Of a stretch of 64,000 bases of DNA, positions 38,459 through 49,495 are shown piece after piece. Position 1 is the first letter of the stretch; each line of letters opens with the position of its first letter. The stretch comes from Atherinomorus stipes (Eukaryota; Chordata; Actinopteri; Atheriniformes; Atherinidae): positions 62,001 to 126,000 of the forward strand of contig JALJCO010008634.1 of the NCBI GenBank assembly GCA_023101725.1, written 5' to 3'. The notes under the pieces were generated by a model that was given only the letters and a program-made list of their open reading frames with translations, made no database searches and had not been told where the DNA came from. The translations under genes were made by a program, and so were the position numbers.

Positions 38459-38840
38459 TGACTTCAAAATTATTCGTACCCCCCAATTAAAGGAGGAAAA
38501 AAAGTCAGCCATCAGTGAAATATGTTGAAATTGACAAAATAATGGATAAAAATTCTATGAAAATCATGACATTGATTTTGAATTGTGGTTCAACAGAAAT
38601 ATAAAAAACAAACACCAAAAATAAAACAAGTAAACAAGCGTGATGTGACTACGAAACAAAGATTTTGTTGAGCAACACTGAGGTAATCACTGCAATTGTG
38701 TTTTCTGGAATGTTCAAAAAGACGTCTACACCTGTTGACAGGTATGTTGGTCCACTGTTCATGGGAAAGATGCTCTATTGTGCCTGGGACGTGCGTCTCA
38801 GCCGGGAATAGTGTGCTTTCCATTTCGCTGTACAAAACTC
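38459..38840 (-). pseudogene. Decayed Tc1-type element fragment
   Basis: The start TGACTTCAAAATTATTCGT resembles the terminal repeat of the 34.4-kb MITE. Minus-strand translation gives HEQWTNIPVNRCRRLFEHS (about 38760-38700), like the final segment of Tc1 transposases (W-x-x-I-P and C/L-x-x-L spacing). It shares sequence with 26495-26670. Confidence 0.5.
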
Positions 38841-39155
38841 TAACAGTGTTTAAAAACTGTGATTTTTGGTCCCACAGAAATGAATGGGATTTGGTCAGAA
38901 TCGGACGAAATCAGCCAAAAACCCAGGTCACTTTGGAGCTCTATAGCTCAGCCATACCATCACATAGAAACATCAGTGAAAGTTTAAACAGGTCATGAAA
39001 GATAAAACTTTCACCTGTGAAAGAATATTTACATATCTGTTACAGTTTTGACACAGTCGCAAGTTACGTTTTAGTAAAAATCAGAAAAAGCCCGAAAAGC
39101 CCTCCACACTCTAAATTTTGGAGCATTTTCAGCTATGAAACAAACACGCAAAACT

Positions 39156-39335
39156 CCAGGTTCTGGGGAGGATCCGTCCCTCCATCAGACCTGCAGAGGT
39201 CCAGGTTCTGGGGTGGATCCGTCCCTCCATCAGACCTGCAGAGGTCCGGGTTCTGGGGAGGATCCGTCCCTCCATCAGAATTGTCGACGTCAGGGTTCTG
39301 GGGATTTTCATCCCTCCATCAGACCTGTTTCCACT
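39156..39335. repeat. 45-bp minisatellite, four copies
   Basis: Units start at 39156, 39201, 39246 and 39291, each beginning CC(A/G)GGTTCTGGGG-like and ending CTGCAGAGGT-like. The exact 45-bp period keeps frames open on both strands, giving 15-residue peptide repeats. The first three units are nearly identical and the fourth is more diverged. Confidence 0.9.
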
Positions 39336-40430
39336 GATCTTTGGTCCAGTTCTTGAGTCCTGTGACATACCTCAGCCTTTTCTCCTGCTTTCCTTCCTCA
39401 GTAACAGTTTCTTACAGCCATGTTTCCATGGAGACCGTTTCTGATGATGCTTCAGCCAACAGTAGATAAATCAACTGAAGGATCCATCTTTCAGGTCCTG
39501 GTTCAGGTCTTTGCTGGATTTGTTTAGGACTTTCAGACCCTGATCATCTGCTGCATCATTTTTCGGTCCGACTCGTCTTTTTTTGTCCTCTTGTCCAGTT
39601 TCCTCAGATATTTTGAGGACATTCTGCACTGTGCTGTGATACGCCAGGTTTCCAGCTTACAGCCCTTCTGTTCATGACAAAAAGCCCAGAGAGCTCATCT
39701 GAAACTGGTTCTTTGCAAGTTTCTGGTATCTGTTGACAACTCTGGTTCATCCCTCATGACACCTTTATATACTAGTAGGGCTGTGCGATATACTGATATG
39801 ATATCGCAATATGATATTTACACGAGAGATATATTTACACATATCGTTATATCGCGATAGTTGTGCAAATTTTTTGCTTTATTTTTTAGTAATGACCCAC
39901 AAAGGTGACTACAAAGGGGTCACCTGATTATTGAAAAAAGGGTGAGAAAAAAAAATCAATACACTGAAATATCGCAATATTTTCATGTGCCAATACCATA
40001 TCTATATTTAAAAACGCTGTATCGATCTATCTATTTTAATAATGAAATCTTGCAAGATATCATCGTTTTGTTACAAAATCTCATTCAATTTTACGAAATA
40101 CTACGCAAGATTTTGTAACAGAACAATGAAATCTCGCGGTATTTCTTGACATCTTCTGAGACTTCGTGACAAAGCGATATCTCACAAGATTTCATTAGTA
40201 AAATAGATTGATACTGCGTTTTTAAATATAGACATTAGGGATGCACAATATAATCGGTCCCCTATGGGTATCGGCCTATATCGGTCTTAAAACTGAATAT
40301 CCGACATCGGCCACCCCACCGATATTTAACCAATATTTAACCAATCAGCCCGCTATTTCTAGAGTCTAAAAAGACAAACTTCTTCTTTTTCAAAAACTTC
40401 TTTTTTACAGACTTTAAAACTTCTAAAGAC

Positions 40431-40828
40431 TAGGGGTGGGAAAAAATATCGATACGCTGAAATAGCACAGTATTTTCATATGCTGATATTATATTGCCAT
40501 TAAAAACGAGATATCGATCAATTTCACCAATGAAATCTCGCAAACGTTCATCATTCTGTTATGAAATCTCACAAGAATTCACAAAAATTTTGCGATATTT
40601 TCATATGCTGATATAATATTGACATTTAAAAACGTGGTATCCATCTATTTTACAAGCAAAATCTTGAAGGAATTCACAAAACATTGTGAGATTTTGTGAC
40701 AGAACAATGAAATCTCGTGAGATTTTGTATGTAAAATAGATCGATGCCACGTTTTTAAACATCTATCTGATATCGGCATATGAAAATTTAGCAATATTTC
40801 ACTGTATTGATATTTTTCCCTACTCCTA
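40431..40828. mobile_element. Foldback element TAGGGGTGGGAAAAAATATC (level 4)
   Basis: Inverted arms (GATACGCTGAAATA on the left, TCACTGTATTGATATTTTTCC on the right) bound many CTCGCAA/TTGTGAGATTT motifs. The same junction with the TAGGGATGCAC sequence occurs at 32.93 kb, so this insertion predates spread of that copy. Confidence 0.65.
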
Positions 40829-40936
40829 TTTTTTGAAGTGTCTGAAATAGATAACAAAACTGCTATTTGCGATTACTTCCTAAATTTTACAGCTTTAATT
40901 TCAGTATCGATATCGGTTATCAGCCACATGAATTTT

Positions 40937-42099
40937 AAAGGAGCTGTATCAGCTTTGCAAATGTTCCAAAAGTCAAATACAGGCATTTATAAGCTAAACA
41001 TGTTCCCATTACTACTACAGAAACTAATTTGGTGTAAATATCAGTTTTTCTATGCGTCTAATTTCCAACACGGAAGTAAGATGGCTGACTGTCCTGATCC
41101 ACGGAGCTCTTGACCAATTGCAACATGTTTTACGTCCATTTCATGACATCGTCCCGGAAGAGACACTTATTCTGAAGGTAACAGAATTGTTTTTAACACC
41201 GGCACCGGCACTCCCATGGATGTTATTTGTAAACATTGGTGGATAATCAGACTCCGATCGACGGGATAAAATGGAGCAGCCTGTTATGGAGCTGTATGCG
41301 CTCGACCCAGAGTCTGATATGGAGTTTGAAGTACACGCAGTACCACAGAAGTACCACAGAGACCCCTGACAAGTAAGTAGATTAGCAAACAAATCATAGC
41401 CTAACAGTTAGCATTGAACTGAGAGATGTTTTTCACTCACCGGTGTTGTTGTCTGTCCGTGAGGCATTTTTAAAGTGGGAACTGCGTCAGGTTTCAGAAG
41501 TAATCCCAGAGAAAAAAACACTTTACTGCCCGAGATTCATGAAGTTGTCAGGAGTGACGTTCACACACAAAGTTGAGGTTTTTTTTCTGCTCCTGAAGTT
41601 ATAATCCAACCACTTCTTGCAAGTCGATTAGTCCAGTACAACAAATAAACTTCCACGCTGAAGGCAACCACATTTTTCCCAACTTGCCGTCCTCTAGATC
41701 TTAAAAAAAAAAAACTTTTCTCCTGAACTCTGGATCAAACGTCTGTTAGCTGATGGCTGTTTGTCTCTGAGGAAATCTTCCTGCAGATGTTAGTTTCTTC
41801 CTCAGAGAGTGTGTATAGGTTAGGATTCTCTAAGAGTTTCTGTTCAACAAAGAGGACGTCTTGCTACGATGCTGCGCATGCGTATTTGACGCTTGGTGAT
41901 TGGTGCCACCTCGTTGCGTATACCAGTGTCAGTCAGTTATGTTAAGGAAGCTACAGCTTGGCCTGAATATTTATATATAAATTACTCAAATATGAACAAA
42001 TGAAGAAAAAAACGACTTAAATTAAGCTTTTATAAAGAAATTACACAGTAACATGCTGAAAAGCTCTTAAAAGTCCATTTTTCATGATAGGGCTCCTTT
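40937..42099. mobile_element. AAAGGAGC-terminal element (level 4, sibling)
   Basis: The left end AAAGGAGCTGTATC and the right end ATGATAGGGCTCCTTT are inverted. The 1.16-kb interior is less AT-rich than its host and has a 32-codon ORF starting at 41271, followed closely by a splice-donor-like AAGTAAGTAG. It is one of a type of teleost element ending in GGCTCCTTTAA. Confidence 0.55.
41271..41369 (+). other. 32-codon acidic ORF inside the AAAGGAGC element
   Basis: The reading frame MEQPVMELYALDPESD... is acidic and compositionally coding-like, with stop TGA at 41367 and AAGTAAGT right after. It could be the first exon of a lost transposase or accessory ORF. It is too short to assign to a family. 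Confidence 0.25.
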
Positions 42100-42517
42100 A
42101 AAATATCGGCATATCGGATATCGACCAAAATTCCCAATGTCATGCATCCCTAATAGATATGGTATTGCCATATGAAAATATTGCAATATTTCAGTGTATC
42201 AATATTTTTCCCACCCCTGTTATATAAACTGTCTGGAAGACAATCCTCCCCAAGACTTTTAAAAAGAAATCATAAAAAAACAGCCAACTATCTTTAATTA
42301 CTTTGAATTAACAAACATTTCTAACCAGTGTTTCATCAGTTACATCACTGCGAAACGTTACCTTTACGCTAAACATGTTTCCATACTAAACAACAGCTGT
42401 TTGATATGAAATGAAACTTTCAGACAAATTAGGGTAAAAACACCAGGATATATCCTATATAGTCATCTAAAACAAATATATTGTGATATTATTTTTGGCC
42501 CATGTTGCCCAGCCCTA

Positions 42518-43163
42518 CATACTAGAAGGATTCATATGCTGGTGTTTCCTCTGAAAATGGACAGGAACAAAGACTGGACTGAAAAATGCAGGCAAAGGAA
42601 AAGTCTGGAGAGGAACTGCAGAACCACCGTAGTGGGTCCGGACTTTTCCAGAAAACTGTGCTTATTGAAAGACGAGATATAAATAAATGATCTGTCCGTG
42701 TCGTTTGCTCGTCCTCCAGCAACTTTGTATGATTATAAGATCTTCAGTTTTAAATCTGAAACTTTGAGACAGCTTTTCCCTCCAAATCAGATAATTTCTC
42801 ACTCCTAACGCTCAGTGAACACAAACCAGCGTGCTGCAGTCAACAACTTAAAAAAAAAAAAAACAATCACCAAATGATTATCCTCTTTTTTCCCCAAAAA
42901 ACTAGCATACATCAAACCCCTTCATCCAGCCAGTTGTTTGGATACTGTAGTGGAGCCCACACGCCCAGACATCAGGCAGATAGCATCTGAACCTGCCCTG
43001 TCAGAGGAGGGGAGCCCACCCTTTACTGTTCGCACCCTCGTCACCACATCTGTCCACTGGGAGGACAGAGTGGTAATTAAAGTGCAAATAACTTCACATC
43101 ATCCTCAGCTGACCCCCACCCACATCCTGGATTTCTCCTGCGTATTACCGCACTCGTTTACTG
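42518..43163. other. No gene recognised
   Basis: Between two mobile elements; no supported feature. Confidence 0.5.
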
Positions 43164-44007
43164 CACTACGCTCAAAAAGTCGGAATTTATTTATGTGTAT
43201 GACTGCACATCTGTCTCAAATCCACTCCAACCTCTCCAGGTGAACTAAATTAGACTTTCTCTAAACTTTTCAATGCACATGTACATTGTTCAGTGGTTAA
43301 ATATTTATTGTACATCATACTGTTCTCCAAAAAGATGACCACAATAGAAATACAAAAGTAGTGTCTAAACTGAGACTTGACCTCTAAATGTTCTGGATTA
43401 ATGACATTATGTTTCTAAGTAGGGATGTAACGATATGAAAACTTCATACCACGGTTGAATCAGTTGGTTGAATGGTATTATTGAACACCCCCCCCCCCCC
43501 CCCCAGTATCATTAAAAACCTCCAAAATGGGTGTAGATGTCTACTTTGTCCTTTTTAAAAGGGGGAAAATTCTCCAGAGAACTGTCCATGCGGGTGCCTT
43601 CATTGCCTTCTGCCATGTTTCATAAATTAAACGTTGCAAACTGTGACTGCTGCTGCTTTTCCAACCAATGAGCAGCATCACAGTCACAGTTTTAACGATA
43701 ATTAAAATTCTAAACGGTATTACTAATGGTTGGGAATTTTATCACGGTTCATCATTTTACCGGTAATCGTTACATCATCAAGACACCGAACACATGACAA
43801 GTGACTGAGACACTGTCATGTTTATGTTGTGATACACTCTTGATTGTTGGTAAATTTTCTTTGAATAAATTGTTTGAGATGAAGGAATTACTGCATCCTA
43901 ATTCCAGTTAAATGTCCGACATTCATCATACAATATCAATAAGGTGTGAACATTTTACAGTTTCTTTAAATTAGAACCTTAAGTTCCCTGACTTTTTGTG
44001 AGTAGTG
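43164..44007. mobile_element. Mariner-type MITE, interrupted
   Basis: The left end CACTACGCTCAAAAAGT and the right end ACTTTTTGTGAGTAGTG are inverted. The left 170 bp match the complete copies at 57.4 and 61.3 kb (TTTCTCTAAACTTTTCAATG). A hAT-like MITE is inserted at 43420, so the host element is over-long. Confidence 0.65.
43420..43780. mobile_element. hAT-like MITE TAGGGATGTAACGATAT
   Basis: The left end TAGGGATGTAACGATATG and the right end CGGTAATCGTTACATCATCA are inverted over the GTAACGAT core. A C run of about 18 lies at 43487-43504. Target duplication not resolved. Confidence 0.6.
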
Positions 44008-45835
44008 CATTTCAGCTGGACTGTCTGCAGTAAAGTAAAGTGACTAAAACACTCGCATCCTCTGGATTTATTCACACAGTGGGAGATACTTTCATCCTGC
44101 CTGCATATCTCAGCATCTTGGCACAAAAACATCCTCACAAGGACTAACATAAACCAAAAGACAAGATACGAATCTACCACAACACTGCATAGTAAATAAA
44201 TTATTGTGTGTTCAGATTTGCAGGGTGTTCCCCAGCGTGGAGTCTGCTCCATGACTGGGTGGTGCAGCTTGATGTTGCGGTGATAGCCAGGAAAGTCAAT
44301 CAAAACATTTTCACAAGATAAAAAGGGGGGAAAAGGACTCGCACAAATAAAATTGTTCCATCAACTTTGATTCAATCCGAAGGCCGTACAGATGTGGGCA
44401 TGAAAGTGTTCCCCTTTCTGCCGACTGCCAGCCACTTACCAGCGACTTGTCTGCTAATTAAATCGCACAGAGAAACGCCTGTGTGCACAGGGGAAACGAT
44501 TTCAGAGCATGAATAAATGCCCGGAACAAGGATGTTTCCACATGCCAAGTTTGGACACCGTGCGTGACGACGTATTCGCGGGACAAATCGTTCAGCCAGT
44601 GATAGTGCACTATCACTGCACCACTTCTGGCAGAAAAAGGCAGAACTTTTTGTGCCCGCATCTGTAGCTGTGTGACGACTGAGTCAGGACCTGCAGACGC
44701 AGCAGTGGGGACGACGTTTGCTTTCCACCTGTACGCAGCAGCTGCTGGGTTTCGTATACATATATAACAGGAAACGGCGGCAGGTTGATCTGTGGCCAAA
44801 AACTGGTTGTTTTATGAAGCTCTGGTGACACAACCAGACCACAAACTATACCTGCGGGTGGAGGTTCGTCCATCACAGCTTGCATCATTCAGTTTGTAAG
44901 TCATAGCTGAGGTTTGAAATATGAATTATACGCATATAAAGCTGAGATGACAAACTAGACCTGCTGAACTCCGTCAGATCTGATTAAATCAATGTTCGAA
45001 CTCCTCCACTGCAGTCGGACCTCATGGGTCACTGGATGGGTGGAGACTGGATGCTTTTGGACAGTTAACAGCGAGACAGAAATAACCTTCAGGGTTGGGC
45101 TCTGCTGCTCTCTGTGACCGCCGATGACACCAAATAGCTTACGCACCAGGAAGCAGCATGTTGGAGATTCCTCGGAGCAGGAGTGTTTGAAGGTCAGGGA
45201 CATCTGCAGGACCACTTCTTGTTGGTTTTGGTGGTAAGCCTTGTGGTTCAGATACAGGCTCGGGTTGTTGTTTTTTGAGGTGAAACAAAGGAGCCTGAAG
45301 CCCAGACTGAGTATTATAGTGTTTAACCACTGCATCGCTGTGTGTGATCGTGCTGCTCACCCACAAACTAACCCACGGCAGTGTGTTCGCACTTCAGGTT
45401 ATAATATGTTGGAATAAAACTTGAATTAGGATCCAGTGTTTGGTACAAATAATAAAAATAATTCCAGCCCAATCTGCTTTACAATGTCAGAAAATGAACA
45501 AAACTATGAAGAAAGAATTTGTTTTCATTGTTTATGTTAGTTCTGTCACAATTTTAGATTGTCCAACTACACAACCAAAAATACTAATCACAGTTCAATT
45601 ATTGTGAGGCACAGGTAAGGGGAAAGGTACAAAGGTTCTAGTACCAGACAGGTAGAGCAGTGGCTCCCAAACTACTTTCCATGAAAAAGCTATTGTGGAC
45701 CCCCGGCCGCCCAGCATTGCTTCAGCACAGGGAGGGTGTGTGTGTGTGTGTGTGTGTGTGGGGGGGGGTTCAGCATGGCCGCCCTGTGCTGAAACCATGC
45801 TGGACTTTATGCTTTCATTAGCTCCAGTTCAGTCC
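44008..45835. other. No gene; (GT)n at 45736-45760
   Basis: Unrecognised sequence with overlapping 90-126-codon frames on the minus strand, none with a domain. A GT repeat followed by a G run is at 45736-45770. AGTGGCTCCCAAACTACTTT at 45659 is the opening of an interspersed repeat also seen at 33.40 kb. Confidence 0.5.
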
Positions 45836-46957
45836 TGTCCTATCCTGTCTTGTCCTGTCCTACCCTATCCTATCCTATCCTACTGTATCTTGCGCTGTCC
45901 TATCCTATCCTGTCCTGTCCTGTCCTATCCTGCGTTATCCTATCCTTGTCCTATTGTGTCTTGTCCTATCCTGTCTTGTCCTGTCCTATCCTATAATATC
46001 CTATCCTATCCTGTCCTATTCTATCTCATCCAATCCTATCCTGTCTTGTCCTGTCCTAGCCTATCTTGTCCTATCTTATCCTATCCTATCGTGTCTTGTT
46101 CTATCCTATCTTGTCTTGTCTTGTCCTATCCTATTCTATCCTATCCTATCCTATCCTCTCTCATCCTGTCCTATCCTATCCTGTCTTGTCTTGTCCTGTC
46201 CTATCCTGTCTTATCCTATGCTATCCTGTCTTATCCTATGCTATCCTGTCTTGTCCTATCCTATCTTATCTTGTCCTATCGTGTCATGTCCTATCCTATC
46301 CTATCCTATCCTATCCTATCCTATCCTATCCTATCCTATCCTATCCTGTCTTGTCTTGTCTTGTCTTGTCTTGTCTTGTCTTGTCTTGTCTTGTCTTGTC
46401 TTGTCTTGTCTTGTCCTGTCCTGTCCTGTCTTATCCTGTCTTGTCTTGTCTTGTCTTGTCCTGTCTTGTCCTATCCTATCCTATCCTATCCTGTCCTGTC
46501 CTATCCTTGTCCTATTGTGTCTTGTCCTATCCTATCTTGCCCTGTCCTGTCCTATCCTATAATATCCTATCCTGTCCTATTCTATCTCATCCCGTCCTAT
46601 CTTGTCCTGTTCTATCATAATCCTGTCCTATCCTATCTTGTTCTGTCCTATCTTGTACTGTCTTACCCTATCGTGTCTTGTCCTGTCCCACCCTGGTTGT
46701 CCTATCCTATCGTGTCTTGTTCTGTCCTATCCTATTGTGTCTTGTTCTGTCCTATCCAATCCTATCCTGTCCTATCCTAACCTGTGCAGCCCTGACCTGT
46801 CTTTCCCTGTCCTGCCTTGTCCTATCCTATCCTGTCTTGTTCTGTCCTATCCTATCCTGTCTCATCCTAACCTGTGCAGCCCTGACCTGTCTTTCCCTGT
46901 CCTGTCTTGTCCTATCCAATCCTGTCCTGTCCAGTCCTGTGCTGTGTGAGCGGTGGC
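45836..46957. repeat. TCCTR pentamer satellite, about 1.1 kb
   Basis: A near-continuous array of TCCTA/TCCTG units with a homogeneous TCTTG block at about 46327-46415 and point-variant units elsewhere. Because 5 and 3 share no factor and the unit lacks stops on the plus strand, all three plus frames stay open. Each reads the same pentapeptide (Ser-Tyr/Cys-Pro-Ile/Val-Leu), so the 361-, 202- and 184-codon frames are artefacts of the repeat. Confidence 0.97.
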
Positions 46958-48974
46958 TAAAACTGTGCTGTTTAAATTCCACTCTGCAGTGGGTGTGTGG
47001 ATTTAACAGCAGGTATCAGCCTGGTCTCCAGTCAGCAGAGACCAGGTGGGTCGGGTCTGAGTCTCTCATCAGACACACCCAGAGACAGCCAGAATCAGAG
47101 GACCACAGCAGGACTCTGATCCAGCTGAAAACACATTTCTGTGTTGTCATTTGTTTGAACAGCATCTCTGAGGATTTGGGTTTTTTTTTATTCATCATTT
47201 ATCAAGATTTGTCTTTTTGTTCTGTCATTTACTGATTTGTTAAAATGGTAATACTGTTATCAGCCAACTTCCAGACCGATGCTGCCCCCATGCGTCAGAA
47301 AACCGATACTGCATCATGACCTCATACTGGAAGTTATCAGAGGTCAGAAAATGTAAATGTCCCACAAAATGTCCAATTTTTTATGGAACAAAAGTAATAA
47401 GTAGTTCATTTGCTTTCTGTCGCGGAGGATTAGCTTTGTGTGTTTATAATGACGACTTTGTGATTAAACAAACTCAGAAATTGTGTGAAACCCGGAGGAG
47501 ATCCTCGTCTGGAGGTGTGAATGAGCTGACAGAGAGGACAGTTGTGTTTGGGAGTCTGCAGGATGAAGTGAACATGTTGTACCTTCAGAGGCGGCTGACA
47601 GCGGGCTGAGCTGCGGGACGCTGCGGACATCAGTGGGGCTTTAATCCGGGCGGAGGCGCTCGATCTGCGGACGCAGCAGTTTGAGAGATGAATCGAGCTG
47701 TTGACTAAAAGCTCGACAGTCTTCTTTCCTCTTATTAGAATAAAACAACTAATTAATAAGCATGCGATGAATCAGTGAAGAAGTTTTAAAGCGAGAAAAG
47801 TCTGTCCAAGTTTGAGGTTTTCCTCCTCCTCTTAAGTTTGCAGCATGCTGTTAACTCCAACTGTTGGATGTCAAGATTAACTTTTTGTTCAACTCTTCGA
47901 ATTTAGGTCTTGTTTTGTTTTCCTCACCTTCATCCGTTCCTCTGTAAACGCCGCCCTGGTTTGGAGCTGTGCCCGGAAACTTTGCAGACTTTGCGCAGCG
48001 ACCAGGCTGCACCTCCGCGGGGGTAAAGCCACAACAACAGCGGCTCCCTCCATGTTTCCATCTGCTTCATCAGATTATTCTGCTGTAGGCTGATTAACAA
48101 ACAGCCGCCACAGCCCAGCTGTCCAGCGGTGACATGGAGGGCAGAGCGTCGCCACGCCCGCCCGGCTGACCGCTCCTCCTCTTTACGCACACGGATAACT
48201 GGAATGTTTGGCAGAAAGACCCAGAAGGTCTGCTGGAGAGCACACATACCACAGCAGCAGATCAGAGGACAGTTTGTCATGTGGTTTGCTGTGATATTAT
48301 ATTTAGTCCTGTGAAGAATAACAGTCTGTATTGTTCAGGTTCTGAACATTGTCTCCAAGTTCTGGAAGCACTGAAGTGAGAAAGAATAAAGTTTAGGCCT
48401 ATTCTCTTCACTAAATGCGTCTTTCGTGGCCTTTGCAGTTGCCTAAAATCTTGAGCCACCTCATTTTTATAATCAGGAAAATAAAATATAGCACAGTTTA
48501 TTAAAACAAGTCCACAAATAAATGAAAAAGGAGATTTCACGTAATTTCTTTAATGTAGTCTTCAGGAACAGTTTCCAAAGCGCTTCATTGGATGTTTCTG
48601 TCTTTCCCTCTATGCTCTGTTAGTCCTCCTTAAATCAGTGAGGATGATATAACAGGACTTGTCAAACTGCAGCTCATCTGCATCACTTCCACCAACACAA
48701 TCCGAGCCGAACAAGGTGAGAATCGCGTTGTTATGGTAACAGTCTGGGTTGGTTTCTACTGTTCTCCATGCTTCCAGAAACACACCATAATATAAATCTG
48801 ACATTTCTCAGGAAGTGTGAATCAGAAAAAAAAAAAATTTTTTTCTTATCATGGAGACAATTTAGGCTGAATGTTCCTGCTCTTATGTAACAGACAGAAA
48901 ATAAAGCCTCAGTCATGATTTAAAAAAAAAAAGATTTTTGGTTGAATTATGGAACTTAACTACTTTAATACTGG
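46958..48974. other. No gene recognised; GC-richer patch at 47.4-48.2 kb
   Basis: The patch has several CpGs and a 97-codon plus frame (47316-47609). A frame shift later it is followed by a 25-residue run ending LDLRTQQFER (47614-47688). It could be decayed coding sequence or an old regulatory CpG island. I recognise no family, and splice sites are not convincing. Confidence 0.4.
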
Positions 48975-49495
48975 ACACTGCAAGAACTCAAATCTTACAT
49001 ATAATTTTCTAACATATATTTTTCTCATTTCTAGTCAAAATATCTCATCACACTCAAAATAAGACAAAATTACCTAAAGAGAAACATTTCAGTGAGATAT
49101 AATATCTTGTTTTAAGGGAATGCATCTTATTTCAAGAAACCTTTCCAGGAAAGTTTTGCTTATGCCATTGGCAGAATGTTTTGCTTATTACAAGTAAATA
49201 ATAAAAAAAAAAGTATAAATAAATACATAAAATAAAAACTTAACTTGTTTTAAGAGTAGCAAAGTTTGTTTTTGCTTGTAGTAAGCCAAACAATTCTGCC
49301 AATAGAACAAGCAAATTTTTCTTGATAAGATTTCTTAAAAATAAGATGCATTGTCTTAAAACAAGATCTTATACGTATATCTCACAGAAATGTCCCTCAT
49401 TAAGTACATTTGTCTTATAATGTGTGGTGAGATATTTTGAAAAGAAATGAGAAAAATATACAGTATTTGGTAAGATCTGAGTTTTTGCATCGTAT
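48975..49495. mobile_element. Foldback MITE (TGCAAGAACTCAAATCTTAC arms)
   Basis: The left arm TGCAAGAACTCAAATCTTAC and the right arm GTAAGATCTGAGTTTTTGCA are inverted. Complementarity continues inwards through TATTTTTCTCATTTC, AAGATAT-rich and AACAAG blocks to a centre near 49215-49230. Almost the whole 520 bp can fold on itself. Confidence 0.75.

Larger units (their letters stand above)
40236..42152. mobile_element. hAT-like element TAGGGATGCAC (level 3)
   Basis: It begins TAGGGATGCACAATATAATC and ends GTCATGCATCCCTA. The flanks ATAGACAT (40228-40235) and ATAGATAT (42153-42160) form an 8-bp duplication with one mismatch. It contains two further units. No transposase frame survives. Confidence 0.75.
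39940..42218. mobile_element. Foldback element GGGTGAGAAAAA...TTTTTCCCACCCC (level 2)
   Basis: The left arm (TCAATACACTGAAATATCGC) and the right arm (TTGCAATATTTCAGTGTATC) are inverted. The arms are separated only by the level-3 element, whose excision would leave a roughly 360-bp foldback. It shares arms with 32935-33330 and 40431-40828. Confidence 0.65.
39776..42517. mobile_element. Outer hAT-like MITE (level 1 of the nest)
   Basis: The element starts TAGGGCTGTGCGATATAC and ends TTGCCCAGCCCTA. The flanks are TATACTAG (39768-39775) and CATACTAG (42518-42525), an 8-bp target duplication with one mismatch, which is the hAT length. Its right 290 bp match the fragment at 13386-13690. Everything between about 39940 and 42218 is later insertion. 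Confidence 0.75.

Noticed and set aside
39156..39335. CRISPR-like array
   Set aside because: The units are contiguous tandem copies without unique spacers, in a eukaryotic context.
44458..45335. Minus frames of 91-126 codons
   Set aside because: No domain or exon chain, and overlapping frames on one strand are typical of GC-moderate non-coding DNA.
45695..46780. 361-codon open frame (longest in the window)
   Set aside because: It is a translation of the TCCTR pentamer satellite. All three plus frames are open for arithmetic reasons and there is no non-repeat coding sequence.
47350..47480. LINE endonuclease fragment (RGGLALCVYNDDF resembles the R-G-G-G-L-C-x-Y-V region)
   Set aside because: Similarity covers about a dozen residues and nothing downstream fits an endonuclease domain.
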